From positions 7,502,001 through 7,566,000 of the forward strand of contig JAITYX010000025.1 of NCBI GenBank assembly GCA_021018815.1: DNA of 64,000 nucleotides, read 5' to 3'. This DNA comes from Talinum fruticosum. Taxonomy: Eukaryota; Streptophyta; Magnoliopsida; Caryophyllales; Talinaceae. Below the pieces are notes generated by a model. The model ran no database searches and was not told the DNA's origin. It was given only the letters and a program-made list of their open reading frames with translations. A program made the position numbers and the translations under genes. Every line of letters begins with the position of its first letter. Position 1 is the first letter of the stretch. This document shows positions 1 to 12,200 of this stretch, piece by piece.

Positions 1-213
1 CATACTAAGACCAAGAAGGACTTGACAAATTATCTTCCACTATGTTGGTTGTGGAAGATCATTGAGGTATGCTCTATTTCTCTTCTTATTTCCAATATAT
101 TTTTATCTTATATGGATAAAAATCTCACTTGTTTCGTAAAAATTGTAATCGTGGTTGTATGAATATTTCTTGCGCCTTTCGCTTGGATCAACAAATCATC
201 CTATATTTTCGCC

Positions 214-235
214 TTTGGTGTCGTGGCCGAAAACC
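214..235 (+). promoter_or_regulatory. possible gypsy-type primer binding site
   Basis: The stretch resembles the TGGCGCCGTTGCCGGGG type of primer binding site used by Athila/Tat gypsy elements, with C-to-T and G-to-A changes at several CpG positions. If so, positions 1 to about 213 are the end of an LTR and a plus-strand gypsy element continues to the right. No matching LTR or pol domain was found nearby, so this rests on the short motif alone. Confidence 0.35.
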
Positions 236-273
236 TATCTTCGACAATCCAAAGCCCATGACATAGGGTTTTT

Positions 274-3200
274 ATGGTACTGCTCTCAACCATGTGGCTT
301 CGGTATGCCATTTGTGAGTTCTTAAATTTGCCTATATGCCCAGAAAAATTTCTTCACAGCCATCTTCTTGCCTCTGCCCACGACTCGTGGTGGCGGCGGC
401 TACCAAAGGCGAGCGTTTGGCCATCTAATTTTTGCCCTTTTTTGCCTTTTCTTGCATGTCTCATTATAAATCATGTGTATGCAGGCCAACTTCCATACTT
501 GGTCCCAACTTTAACTCCCTCCAAGTGTAGTCATTGCACGGAAGTTGAGCGAAAGAAGGATCTTATTTAAGGGTCCTTTCGGGTTTTTACTGGTACCTTG
601 GCGAAAGAGTTACCCCTAAAATCCACTGCGATACATGGGCTCTGTTTGTTCCTTAAAATCCACCTTAGACCATGTTCTACTTCCACTCCCTTTCTCAACA
701 GGAGCAGAAGGAAGCGATCACGGGTATCCCTATACCTAGTTTCTAAATTTGTATATTTGGGATGGATTATGATTGCAATTGTGAGTCTTCATCTCTTCCT
801 CTTTCTTTGTGCGGTTGAATTTCTTGCATGGAAATTAACTTCATCTTTTGTAGCTTCTTCCGAGAGGATATCCACATTCCAATTCTCGATGTGGATGTTT
901 CTCAACCCGAGGAATCTCCTCATTATGTAAGAATTCCCGAGCTTTCGGAAGAGGAGTGTGTGGGATATCCCTTCCTTAGAAGCGGCAAGGGGTAAGAGTT
1001 TTATGCTCTTTACTTTTAGTTGCATGTTAGAAGTTATTAACACCATTAAATCTTGTTGTATGATTGGGAGCAATCCGGACCATATCTATCGATTCCAATC
1101 CGCTCTTCGGAGTATCCGTGACTTATTCACTGGGAGGATTTTTCAAACCTTCCGGGTGAGTCTTAGTTAGTGTAAGTGCTAACTTTATTGAGCCTTTAGT
1201 AGTTGTGCTAATTACTCTTTGTTTTTGTAGAGGCATCGATCTAAAACTTCTTCATCATGAGTCTTCCTTGGTGGCTCGGGAGCTCAAACGCATTCAAGCG
1301 GCCAACAAGCATCCTCTCGGTGGTACATCTAGAGTGGGTACCTTTCGGTATTGTTCACAGCGTGCACATCATTGGAGCGCTTCGAAGCGGGGCCTAGCAC
1401 TTCTAGGCCAAGTTCTTCCGGAGCGGGGCCTATCTTTTCCGAAGAATACATGAATATCCCGCCTCTTCAAGCCCTTGATCGTCATGGGAACCCGACCACT
1501 GGCCATCTTATAGTGGGCCTTCTCATGGAACTTCTTAATCTTGGGACCATGGGGCTAACTCTTCGCACGGTGGTGAAGATGATCGGTTTTCCACGTCCAT
1601 CTTGGAGGACTTCAAGAATTATATCATCAATGATGCTTTTGATGACAAAGATGAGTTGATCCCTTGTAGGGTGCTTGTGTTGTTAATGTTTCATAGTTTG
1701 TAAACTTCTTTGACTCTATGCAATGAGATGAAATGCAAAGACTTGACTCTAAAAATGCTTTCTTTTGTTAATATGTTGCAAAACATTCTAAGAAAAATTA
1801 CAAAGAAAAATTGAAAAAATTTTGCACAGACCCCATTCCCCCAAGAGAAAATAATTTAAACGAAAAGGGAATTTGTAAGTGCATGGTCCGAAAATATAGC
1901 TTGACCAAAAATGGGCCTGGGCGAGAACTAAGTAATGGCCGAAGGAGTGCGCGAGCCAAAAGAATAAGGCTAACCGACCCTTGCTTGGATGTCGAACATT
2001 GTGTCTTCTAAACCTTCTTCCGCAATTTCCTTAGAAAAACAGATCTTAAAAAATTTCTTAGTGCCTTCTACTCCCTTCTACTTTGAAAGATGAACTTCAT
2101 AACCGAGTTATCTCGTTGGATGCATGAGATGACAAACATTGAAAGGATAGGTTTGTCATAATATGGGCTAAATACCCTATTCAACATTCGATAGGTGAAA
2201 GTCTATTGGACTTTCCTAAGGACTGTTGTGGCCTCTTGGGATTTGCATTATCACATTTTTAGATTTGGGGATAATAAATTGTGTCCCTCGATCGAATGGT
2301 TTGATGCTATTCTCGGTATCCAATGCCGTACTGAAACTTATTATGCCTAAATCCTATGAGAACATGCACGAAACCTACAAACGCCTTACGAAGCCGAACA
2401 ATAGGAAATCGGGTGGACCTAATGAATCGATAAAGCATTAACGCTCGATGTGCTCATCATCGAGTCCATCATCATTTCTAGACGTCAAGTTATTATCACT
2501 GTCAAATAGGTGGTTTCACGCTTGTAGGAGGCCACGGCGATATGGCACCTGCAACACTACTAAGCTTTGTTGAGAAAGTGGAAGATTATTGTTCCCTAAC
2601 TCCGCTGATAGTCGTTGAAACACTTATAGGGTTAGACCGAGCTGGAGGCCAATCCGGTAGAAGACTTTGCTTGGGAGCCCTTTGTTATTGCAGGTCAGCA
2701 AATAACAACAACCGAGACCAATAGGTGAAATAGGGTTGACGGTGCCGGTCGAGGGTGGCGATGCAGGCGCGCCGAGGTTGAAAAAGCCTTCGGTTTTCAC
2801 CCAAACTCTCGGTTTTTCATCCTTTTCTCTTTTTTTTTGTTTTATTTTTGCTCCTGTTGGGCCGTAAATAATGTTGAATTCGACCATGCATGAGTCTTAT
2901 GATTTTTTATCCGTTGTACGCAAATTTAGCTATTGAAGCATGTACAAGTCGATCTAAGCTCTTGCAAGAGTGGACACGTATCCGGTGATGCACTTGTGTC
3001 GGCGAAAGTAATTAAATTTGGGAGCCGATCATCTTGCTTCCTAGTGGGAGGATTATCTTAAAAGCCACATTAATACCATTGAATAGTACATTAAACACTT
3101 GGAAAGTGTCCCAATTTTAGGACACATACCGGACGGTAACCCTTTGTGCGCCTCGTTGGGTTTTAAAACCGAGTGTATACTACTTCCCGATCGTGTATCA

Positions 3201-3361
3201 CGACCAATGGGACAAGAGAAGGAGATTCCGAATCGGGAATGTTTGTGGCCTGTTACCTTTAAAATTTTCGAAGGTTTTGGCGGTTTTAGGCGAGTTAAGT
3301 CATGGATGAATATTGGATAAACTCGCCAAAGTTGCTTGAAACCTGCATATGAGCTGACCAT
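274..3361 (+). other. degenerate region, possible plant-mobile-domain-like remnant
   Basis: No ORF exceeds about 110 codons, and frames change repeatedly. A plus-strand piece at 3099-3320 contains PDRVSRPMGQEKEIPN, which recalls the C-terminal PDR-x-x-RQFG-x-x-Q-x-IP type motif of the transposon-derived plant mobile domain (aminotransferase-like) family. A coding-like run near 2640-2720 also fits a TE-derived gene. The rest (274-2500) has short plus-strand reading frames that I cannot identify. It may be an extra ORF or leader of the gypsy element suggested by the site at 214, or an unrelated decayed gene. The family assignment is weak. Confidence 0.25.
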
Positions 3362-4136
3362 TATGGTATCTGCATATTATCTAAAGTGGATAACGGAAGT
3401 AGAACCCAAACATCACAATGCACTAAAGGCTTGAGAGCTTGATCCCCCAAGAGTTGTTCTTCTTGCTGCACCACTCTAAATATGTGAAGCAAACCCTCGG
3501 ATAGATGAATAAGCCCGCGAAGGTAATCTTAAGCTAAGGAAGTTGAAGAGAGGATAGCCCGCAGAATCGAGGAGCTAAAATAGCACACCCAAGATGACAG
3601 AGCAGAGTATACTAACCGAAAGGGGAAGAAAATGAAAATAGACAAGGGCTCTATTATTAGAGATAATTTTTAGGAAGAAATAAAATAATTTAGTTTTGCC
3701 TCTTTAGAATAGTTTATTTTCCAAGTAGTGTGGTTGTTTTATTTCCCTTTTATTAGTCTGTGTACTCGGGTAAGTAGTATGCTTACCTTTTATTAAATAA
3801 AAGTAAGTTTCGTGCTCACTTTTATGTTTTATTTGATTATTGCTCACCTAATGGGCCATCTAATTGGACCACCGCAAAACAAATAAATAAGCGGACCATA
3901 TGATTGGACCGTCGAAATAAACAATTACAGAGATAACACCGGTGGAAATTATTCGGCCCGGCTAGCCCACCGTTGTCCAGGTTGTGGCCGGCGCCGCCAT
4001 AGTGTGACCTGGTTGGGCCGAGGCTTGGCTTGCTTGTTTAGGGTCATGCCAAACGTAATATTTCTTCGATTGATCCAAGTTTTTGTATAGAAAGACCTCT
4101 GCACCATCCAAATCAGTCAATTTCATTGCTCCTTCC
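3362..4136. other. intergenic stretch, nothing recognised
   Basis: This stretch is AT-rich at 3640-3900 and then mixed. I see no coding region, TIR or LTR end. It stops where similarity to the E2 LTR begins, so the left part of that LTR was lost by deletion or replaced. Confidence 0.5.
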
Positions 4137-4736
4137 GACAAGATTCGGTCTCAACGACTATTACGCCTCGCTGAGCATAAATAGAAGCCTTCCTGTAAGA
4201 CTTGAAGATTGACAAATCCATTGGGGAACACTTACTCGGTTCATACTCTCTTAATCTTTAGCTTACAACTATACTCTTAAGTTCTTACTTTACGAGTTGT
4301 AAAGAGAAAGTCTTGTAGTCACCCTTACATTTTCAATTCTCTATAAAGTCCCGTGAGCGAGTTGTAAGGGTTAACTCAACTCATTTGTTCCCTAGTTGTA
4401 AAGGTTACCTCGGTTAGGAAGTACTAGATCGAGATAAGGGAATTTCGAGCCTAGGAAAAACTTGTAATTGAATTGTCTAAGGGAACAATTCTATAAGGGC
4501 TTAGTCCTTGTATTTTATGGATTCAAAATAGTGGATTTAACTTAGTGCTTGGATTAGCACTCGTCCATGGTTTTCTACCCCGGGAGGGTTTCCATGTATT
4601 TTCTATGTCTTGTATGTTTCGAGTCCAATCTAGACTCATAATTGTTTTCTAAGTCTTTCTTTGTGGTGAATACTTTGTTAATCCGCGCTATTCACCCCCT
4701 TTAGGGTGACTTAGCCTCTCTAAGAGCAAACCTTCA
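4137..4736 (+). repeat. truncated 5' LTR of E2
   Basis: This stretch aligns with 23590-24160 of the E2 3' LTR. Both carry the TATA region (here CATAAATA at 4176-4183), the GACTTGAAGATTGACAAATCC segment and the terminal GCAAACCTTCA. About 790 bp of the LTR's left part is missing. The LTR ends in CA at 4736, directly before the primer binding site. Confidence 0.85.
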
Positions 4737-4738
4737 AT

Positions 4739-4750
4739 TGGTATCGAGCC
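4739..4750 (+). promoter_or_regulatory. primer binding site of E2 (tRNA-iMet type)
   Basis: It reads TGGTATCGAGCC two bases after the LTR end. The usual plant copia site complementary to initiator tRNA-Met is TGGTATCAGAGC. The missing base falls in a CAG, the same site class that differs between repeat copies throughout this window. Confidence 0.85.
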
Positions 4751-4771
4751 TAGCTTTCTCAAAGGATCTAA

Positions 4772-5083
4772 CAAATATTCATCATCCGGAACATCATCTA
4801 CAATGGCAACAACACTTCCACGAAGATGGAAGGAAAAACACATGTACCTATGGTAAAGTCGGAGTTCACCACTTAAGAGAATGAGAAGTACAGGAAGAAC
4901 TTCAAGGCCATGAACACTATGATGTGTGCAATCAATTCAGAAGAATACAATAGAGTGTCCGCATGTGACTCAGCCAAAGAAGTGTGGGATACTCTTCTCA
5001 ACACCATTGAAGGAACCAGACAAAGTAAAGCAAGCAAAGATAAGTCGGTTCCTTCACAAGTATGAGATGCTTAAAATGGTGCT
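4772..5083 (+). pseudogene. gag: E2 gag, N-terminal part, interrupted by E1
   Basis: This is the start of the structural polyprotein of E2. Short in-frame pieces match the E3 gag at 51203-51620, including the segment around CATSSEEYNRVS and the HKYELLKM-like segment before the break. Coding stops at 5083, where the minus-strand element E1 begins. The missing continuation resumes at 15251 with the reading KNITRMYIRF-like, after the copied target bases. Several frameshifts separate the pieces. Gag packages element RNA in virus-like particles. Confidence 0.75.
5079..5083. repeat. left target-site duplication of E1 (gtgct)
   Basis: The five bases gtgct before E1 match gagct at 15246-15250 after it, with one mismatch. 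Removing E1 and one copy restores continuity with the homologous gag of E3 near 51618-51640. A 5 bp duplication is usual for copia integrase. Confidence 0.8.
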
Positions 5084-6583
5084 TAAAAGTTTGCTCTTGG
5101 AGAGGCTAAGTCACCCTAGAGGGTGGGAGAATAAGTGATGAGGAAATTTGAACAAAGACTGGAAGATTAAATTCCAAAATTGACTTTGAAACAGTTTGAG
5201 TCTAGATTGGACTCGGAAAAGTGTTAACTCAAAAATACGTGGAAACCGTCCCGGGGCAGAAAACCACGGTCGGTGCTAATCCAATCACCAAGTCAAATCC
5301 ACTATTTTGAATCCATAAAATATAGTAGAAAGACTCAACTAGAATTGCTCCCTTGGGCAATTCCTTACAAGATTTTCTTAGACTCGGAAGTTCCCTTGTC
5401 CGATCTAGCACTTCTTAAGCGAGGTAACCTTTACGAGTTAGGGACAACCGAGCTGAGTTAACCCTTACAACTCAGTCAAGGGACCTTCCTCGAAAGTAAG
5501 AATAAGTGTTTGTGACTGATTACAAGACCTTACAACTCGGAAAGATGTTAAGTACAGAGTTGGAGTTGCAAGTAGAAGATTGAAAGAGAATTATACAGAG
5601 AGAGATAATTTCAGCAATAGATTTAGCAATCTTCTTGTATTGTGAAGTGACTTCTATTTATAGATGACCGAGCAGATTAGCCGTTGTCCTATCTTCGATT
5701 AGAAGTCCTTTATCACCGTTGCAATGGTTTTTTCGAGTGACTTAGAAAATATCCGTTGAGGTGTGAATGTTGGGCAACGGCTGTTGATTCCTTTGGATAT
5801 CCCAATCCACTGGTGGTGTCCGAAAAATAGAGTGCAAACCACCGTTGAGCTTTGCGTTGTAGATTTCAGTTTTGGAAGCAGACAACCACGACACGGTGTG
5901 TGGGCCTTGGTCGAAGTAGAAAAGGCTTATCTGCTTGGTGATTGACGGCTTGAAGCCGGTTACTTTTGTATTTCCAAAATAGGATAACCTCATTTGGATA
6001 ACCTACAAAAGTAAATCAATTTGGTTCTCAAAGTATAAAATACTTTGGTCCAAGATTAGACACGAGATAATAATTTAATTAAGATAATTAAGTGCCTAAT
6101 TATCCGAGTCTCGAAAGAGTGGAATTTTCTAATTCTAATATCCATTATACTCAAATTCCATCCGAGTCGGTGTAGAAGTAAAACAAGTCCGATAAAGAAT
6201 ATCGGAGTAATGAAACTTGATCTAGACAAGCACGAGTTCAAATGAAACATGCTAACTTAGAAGGATGAATTAACATTGTTATTCAATCAAACTTAGAATA
6301 CAAAGTCGAGTCCTGAGTTTATGCACATTAGAGCAAATATTTGAACATGCGATAAGTCCGAGTGTTGTCCGAGTGATTCAAAACTATGTGTGAAAAGATA
6401 AGCAAGAGTATGTTTTACGAGTCGATCGGAATCAAGTGAAAACATATGCAATAGTTTCTCTAACACTTAGAAAAGTTTCTAAAGCACTTAGAATGACTTG
6501 TAATCAAAATATACAAGTGATAAAGTCTGTACTGATTCCTTGATGGTACTCAAAATGATATACCTGCAAAGTCCGATTCTTTA
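5084..6583 (-). repeat. 3' LTR of E1
   Basis: This 1500 bp LTR matches 13737-15245 along its full length. The terminal bases at 5084-5094 (taaaagtttgc) are a mutated tgaaggtttgc. The TATA box on the minus strand is at 5655-5662. Five AACGG/CCGTT motifs lie at 5680-5850, upstream of the TATA box in transcript sense. Confidence 0.9.
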
Positions 6584-6597
6584 ATCTCCCCTTTTTG
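6584..6597 (-). promoter_or_regulatory. polypurine tract of E1
   Basis: On the minus strand it reads CAAAAAGGGGAGAT, immediately before the 3' LTR. The same motif precedes the E2 3' LTR at 22755-22768. It primes plus-strand DNA synthesis. A second purine-rich conserved block, GGCAAGGGGAGA and GTTTAGGGGAG, lies upstream at 6953-7012, in line with the multiple polypurine tracts described for Sireviruses. Confidence 0.8.
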
Positions 6598-7129
6598 ATG
6601 AAAGGCATTCCATACTTAGATAGAAACTTTGTTAGTGATATAGATCTGATTTTTCATTCTTTCTCAAGAAATAGGTCAGAGAAACGAGTGCAAATAAGCT
6701 TAGTGATAGAGGCTGACTTAAAGTGATAGAAGTGATTAAAACTTAGATTCTATCGGAGCAAGTAAGCTTAGATTGCATTAGTGCTAAAAGCTGAAATATC
6801 GAGCAATGATAGGCTGAGTTGTTGAATCGGAGTAAAGAAAATTACTGAGCAAGAAATTGAAACTCGAAATAAGTGAAACTCATAAATTAATAAGCATGAA
6901 ACTGAAACTTCATTAATATTCGTAATAAGTATATACACAAAAGAGGGTGAGAGAAACTCCCCTAAACAAGACAACAAATTTTTAAATATTCTCCCCTTGC
7001 CTTTCAACAAAAAAAAAAAACAAAAAGAGAAAGAATGTATCAACACGATACAAATTTGTATGTTTAGACAAAAAAAAATTTAAAAACGAGAAAACGAAAA
7101 AATTTCTAAGATGGAGGGGACGGAGCGGT
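6598..7129 (-). other. untranslated region between ORF3 and the E1 3' LTR
   Basis: This is noncoding. It includes the conserved block GTTGTCTTGTTTAGGGGAG (6954-6972 on the minus strand), which recurs in E3 at 58574-58592. The remainder is AT-rich with short C/T runs. Confidence 0.6.
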
Positions 7130-8716
7130 GTGAATCAAGGATGGTGGACGGGCGGTGCGCCTCGCTGATAAGATCGTGAAGATGTAGTCGAACGAGGCGG
7201 GAGTAGGACTGGTATCTCCGGAATGGGCTCGAGTATGAGTGGCTGATCCGAGAACTAAGTCGTCCGGAGGTTCATCCTCCCGGAACTCGGCCGAGGAGGT
7301 GTTGGCTCTATTGCTGGCTCGACCATGGTCAGCGGGGTCTTCGACTCACTCGGACTACTATCCGAGCTGATCACTTCGAGGTTGGAGTGTTGGAGCACTT
7401 TGGCCCTCGGCTGCTTCGGCTCTGTTTCTTCTTCCTTTTCCTCTTCTTCTTTCTCCTCGGAAGGAGGCTGCCTCGACCACGGGCTCCACTTCTTCTCCTT
7501 CTTCTTCTTCTTCTTCCCATGCGAAGGGGATTTGGCTGGACTCGAGGATTCTTCGATGTATCGAGTCGGCCGGATCTGAGCCGCCTTGGAGCGCCTTTCC
7601 TAAAGGAGCTCAATCATCTCCCATTGCTCCTTGACCAGTGCTTTTATCTCGAGAAGCACGTCTTGCTGCTCTCTCGATTTGGGATTGAGCGGTTTTTTAT
7701 TGATGGTCATAGATCGAAGAACAGTCTTGGATGACCGGAGGGTATCCTTGAATTCGGTGGACACGAGGAGAGCTTGTCTATCACTGCGGTGGACAAAGCG
7801 AAGAAAGGATTTGAGAAACACCTGAAGTGGAAGAGCCACCAGGTGGAGGAGGTAGAGGAAGAGTGGATTGTGTCCGAGTCCGAGGTAGAGAAGGGGGCCT
7901 CGGTTCGAGCTACGGACCCGGGCACCCGGTTGGGTCTCTTGGTATCCATACCCAAGAAGTTCCTTTTTGCCAACAATAATAGCAGCCTCGAAACCGCGTT
8001 AGGATCCGAGGAAAGAGGAACTTTGAATTGTTTGAAGATTAGGGTGAGAAGAGCCCCGAAAGGAAGTGGGGTTGACTTCTTGGTGCGAGTACGGCGAGGC
8101 ACGGCTGCCATTTGCTTGACTATAGCAGGAAAGACTTCTACTTCGTAGCCCTCAAGAATGTCATACAAGGCTTTGAGATGCTTCAAGTTAGGGTTCTCCT
8201 TGCTTGAATGTTGAGAGAAGAAGGTCCTCATGAGCGAAAGCACGGAAGATGAGCTTCGATTTGAGTTGAGTCACGAGAGGAGTTTTACGTGACCCGGGAA
8301 ACTCTTTGGCATATTTTTGAAGAAATCATCAGCAACCTCATTGAAAGGTATAGGGTTGCTTGTTTAAGAAGATAGAGGATACTTTGACAAGACGGTGAAG
8401 AAGAGAGGTGTTGATGCGAGCTGTGATGTTTTGAACTCTAGAGGTGAGGATACCCTCGGAGCTTCGAGAGATTGGTGTAAAACTTAGAAACGAGTTACGG
8501 GTATATGTACTCGCTGAAACAAAGGAAGTTGTAAACCCTTGTTGATTTGATGTGAGCCAACCACGAAAACTTTGTGGTCGAGAAGAATTTGTCATCCAAC
8601 ATTAAATGTTGGGTAACAACGATTTTTGAGGAATTAGAAGGGCCTTCCTGGCTTTTAGTGCGTGGTTTCTTGGTTGCGGAACCAAGAAAATCGGAGTGGG
8701 AACCTCTTTTCGGCAT
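7130..8716 (-). pseudogene. E1 ORF3 (extra ORF after RNase H, function unknown)
   Basis: It starts with ATG at 8716 and MPKRGSHSDF, followed by a basic TKKPRTKS segment that looks like a nuclear localisation signal. Next come conserved blocks shared with E3 and E2: LDDKFF-x-TTKFS, an LTSRV-x-NIT-x-RINTSLLH segment, and FGAL-x-TL-x-FKQF-x-VPL. The C-terminal part is low complexity, lysine-rich then glutamate-rich (7400-7530). The frame changes several times. The central blocks resemble a family often annotated as putative plant transposon protein (Transposase_32). In Sireviruses this position holds the env-like or extra ORF. No signal peptide or membrane segment is evident, so an envelope role is not supported. 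It has its own upstream TATA box. Confidence 0.7.
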
Positions 8717-8977
8717 GTTTGTATGAAAGAGAGAGATGAACTTTTGAGAGAGGGAAGAGAGAGAGAGAGAGAGATATCTCGACGAAAGTGAGCGAGAAAA
8801 AAAAATGAAAGAGTAGAAAGAGAGAGTTGAGAATGATAGTGCTTACTTGAGATTACTTTCACGTATCTTAACAGCGATGAAATCTTCTTCGAACGTAGAG
8901 AGCTTGCTCGAGTTGAAGTACGTGAGAGAGAAAGAGTGGGTAGAGAGTAAAGTAGAGAAATGAAGGAAAATGGATGT

Positions 8978-9110
8978 TATTTATAGAGAAAGAAATATCC
9001 TTCGGTGTTTGTTCGACCTAGCTCTTCAACGGTCGCCTCGGACCGGTGTGGCTGTTATGCTCTCCAACGGTTAGAATTCCAGTGATTGTCTCTAAACGGC
9101 TAGTTGTCCG
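8978..9110 (-). promoter_or_regulatory. possible internal promoter of E1 ORF3
   Basis: On the minus strand, TATAAATA (8978-8985) lies 262 bp before the ORF3 ATG. Upstream are three CCGTT/AACGG motifs, at about 9027, 9065 and 9096. E3 has the same layout at 56400-56570. The leader between the TATA box and the ATG is C/T-rich with GA/CT runs, like a plant 5' UTR, and contains a GTAAG that could be a splice donor near 8845. Confidence 0.5.
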
Positions 9111-9380
9111 ATCGACGCGTGTGACGAGAGAGAGAGAAAAGAAAGATTTTAAAAGATATTTATGAAATTCTCCACTCATCTAGAGATGATTTAAGAAGTT
9201 TGATGTCCAATTTTCTCAAAATGCGAGTCGACTCGGTGAAGTTTACGAGTGACTCGAAACAACAAGCAAACAATAACTCATAACTCGGTATCACTGGTTC
9301 AACTGAACTAATGGCTATTAAAGAGAGAAAGCATATAACATATGATCATGCCAAGTAATTTCACTTAGAAAAGCACATAA

Positions 9381-10925
9381 TCATGTATTAATCATGCCAA
9401 GTTCATTCCTAGTAAAGCAAAGCTGACCCTCACTAAGTGGCTTAGTAAAGATATCGGCTAATTGAAGTTTGGTAGGAATGAATTCAAGTTCAATATCACC
9501 TTTCTCATAATGGTCTCTTAGAAAATGATACCTGACCTCAATATGTTTTTCTTTGAGTGTCTGAACTGGATTCTTGGTGATGCTGATTGCACTTTGATTG
9601 TCACACTTGATTGGAATTGATTTGAATAAAAGTCCAAGATCTCTCAAGTGTTGCTTGATCCATAAAATCCGAGCACGAGCATGCTCCAACTGCAATATAC
9701 TCAGCTTCGACAGTTGATAGAGCTACTGAGTTTTGCTTCTTTGAGAGCTAAGATATCGGGATTGACCCGAAGCGGCGGGCGCCTGAGGTGCTCTTTCTAT
9801 CAACTTTGTATCCAGCATAGTCGGCATCCGAGTATCCGGTGAGAGTCGGTTACGAGTCTCTAGAGTACCATAGACCTAGATTCCGAGTCCCTGCAAGATA
9901 TCCGAATATTCTCTTCACCGTAGCGAGATGTGATTCTTTGGGATTAGCTTGAAATCTTGCACAAAGACATACACTAAACATTATGTTTGGCCTCTTGGAA
10001 GTAAGATATAACAAAGATCCAATCATACCTCGATAGAGTTTCGATCTCTTGCTTTACCTTTCTCGTCCGAGTCCAGTTTTATGCTTGCTACTCATAGGTG
10101 TTACTTGCATGTTTCACATCTTGAAGCTTGTACTTCTTCAACGACTCCTTGGTATACTTTCATTGATGGACATAAATGCCATCTTTGTATTGCTTGATTT
10201 GTAGACCAAGGAAGAAATTGAGTTCTCCCATCATACTCATTTGAAATTCTGTCTCATTAACTTAGAAAAATCTCGACAAAGAATTTCATTAGTAGCTCCA
10301 AAGATTATGTCATCAACATAGATCCGAGCAATAAGACAGTCTTTCCCTTGGTTTTTATAAAAAGATTCTTGTCAATCGACGTCTTCTAAAATCATTTTCA
10401 ACCAAGAAATTGCTCGAGTCTTTCATACCAAGCTCCGGGAGCTTGTTTAAGACCGTAGAGAGCTTTTTGAAATTTGAAAACATGATTTGGAAATTACGAG
10501 TTTGCAAATCCAGGGGTTGCTCAACATAGACTTCCTCTTCAATGAAACGATTAAGGAATGCACATTTAACATCCATTTGATACAATTTGATATTCATGTT
10601 AGATGCAAATGCTAATAAGATTCTAATAGCTTCAATTCGGTAATAGGTGCAAAGGTTTCCCCACAATCAATCCCTTCTTCTTGATTATAACCTTGAGTCA
10701 CAAGTCGAACCTTACTTCGACTACCAACCCACCTTCATCCAGTTTGTTCTTGAAAACCCATTTGGTGCCTATGATTGGGTGGTCGGAAGGTCGTTTGGTC
10801 CGAATCCGAGACTTGGTTTCTTTCAAATTGATCGAGTTCCTTTTGTATGGCCTCTACCCATTCGAGGTTCATTTAGGGCCTCTAGTGCATTTACGGGTTA
10901 CGTTAATGAAATGAATTAAGTGAAT
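9381..10925 (-). pseudogene. pol: E1 reverse transcriptase and RNase H
   Basis: This is the C-terminal part of the copia polyprotein. The RT begins near 10925. A segment with IKLYQMDVKCAFLN lies at about 10565-10590, and the catalytic YVDD motif lies at about 10305-10316 in IYVDDIIFGA. The RNase H end is in frame at 9695-9381 (KCDNQSAISITKNPV, then a LADIFTKPL segment) and finishes with GMINT before the stop. RT copies element RNA into DNA, and RNase H removes the RNA. Frameshifts fall mainly at CTCG-type sites. The final RNase H block is the best preserved. Confidence 0.85.
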
Positions 10926-11279
10926 GCACATAGATTTTGTAGAGAGGAACGAGTTCTTACCCCACTTGTTGATATTAGACAAGATGTTTTCGAGTGGGTG
11001 GCTCGAAGCATATTTGAATGCTTTACCTATTCTCTAGTTAACTAGATTTGTAGGTTGAATTTGTTGGTCTTCGAGTACTGTTCTAATTGAGCTTGTTCAT
11101 ATGATTGACCTTCAACATTCCGAGTTGGCTCTTGAGTTGTCTCATTCCGAGTCATGTTGTTGTGAGTCACTTCGTTCTAAGTGACTTTGATTTGATTCTT
11201 GATGAGCTCATTTTCACCAAGATCATCATCTCTGCTGAGCTTCAAGTCCGAGAATATTGACTCACTTGGTTTTCCCTGT

Positions 11280-12200
11280 TTAATCTCATAAAAAACAATG
11301 TGGATGCTTTTTTCACTTTGTTAGTTCTTTTATTGAAAATGCGGTAAGCTTTACTTATGAGATGAATATCCAAGAAAAATACCTTCATCGTGACCGAGCA
11401 TCAAACTTGGTCGAGTGGTCCTTACTGTTGTTCTAAACATAACACTTACATCCAAAGGGTTTGAAGTATGAAATGTTGGGTTTCTTCCCTTTGTAGAGCT
11501 CATATGGAGTTTTCTTCGGGATGGGTCTTATGAGGCATCTATTCAATGTGTAGTTTCTTTGTGTTGGTCGCCTCGAGTCCAGAAATAGTAGGGTAGATCA
11601 TGTTCAATCATCATTGTCCTTCCTATTTCTTTAAGTGTCCTATTCTTTCTCTCCACTACTCTATTTTGTTGAGGAGTTCTTGGTGCTTGAGAAATTGTGG
11701 GAGATGCCATTCTTATCACAAAACTCTGCAAAGTTCGAGTAGTTAAACTCCCTTCCATGGTCGGTTCGAATTCTCTAGATGCGAGTCTAAGACTCAACTT
11801 GGATTTTCCTGCAAAGCTTGCTAAACTCTTTAAAAGCTTCATTTTTGTGCTTAAGAAAACAAACCCAGGTAAATAGTGAGTAGTCATCAACAATCACAAG
11901 CACATATGATTTACCTCCGAGACTCTTGATAGGGATTTTACCACATAAATTCATATGCAACATTTCAAGCACTTTGGATGTGGAAACGGTTTTCAGAGAT
12001 TTGAAAGATGATTTGACATGTTTTCCTTTTGTGCATGCTGCACAAATTTTATCTTTCTTAAATGCACAGTTAGGCAATTCTCTAACTAAACCATGAGAAG
12101 CAAGCTTCTTAATAGTGTGCATACTAACATAACCTAATCTAGGATGCCATGTCCATGAATCATCATGTAGAGATGCTTTTAAGCAAGATAGATTCTAACT
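11280..12200 (-). pseudogene. pol: E1 integrase
   Basis: The GAG-pre-integrase and integrase core are recognisable on the minus strand: MHTIKKLASHGLV, the C-x-x-C of KICAACTKGK, then SLGGKSYVLVIVDDYS. The glutamate of the DDE triad is present in VVERKNRTL near 11655. The first catalytic aspartate appears as Asn (LHMNLCGK near 11950), whereas E3 has LHMDLCG. That change would abolish strand transfer if it is real. The domain is broken into at least two frames. The product would insert the DNA copy into the genome. Confidence 0.85.

Noticed and set aside
7371..7734. poly-arginine and poly-leucine frames
   Set aside because: They are shifted or antisense readings of the CTT/GAA-rich tract of E1 ORF3.
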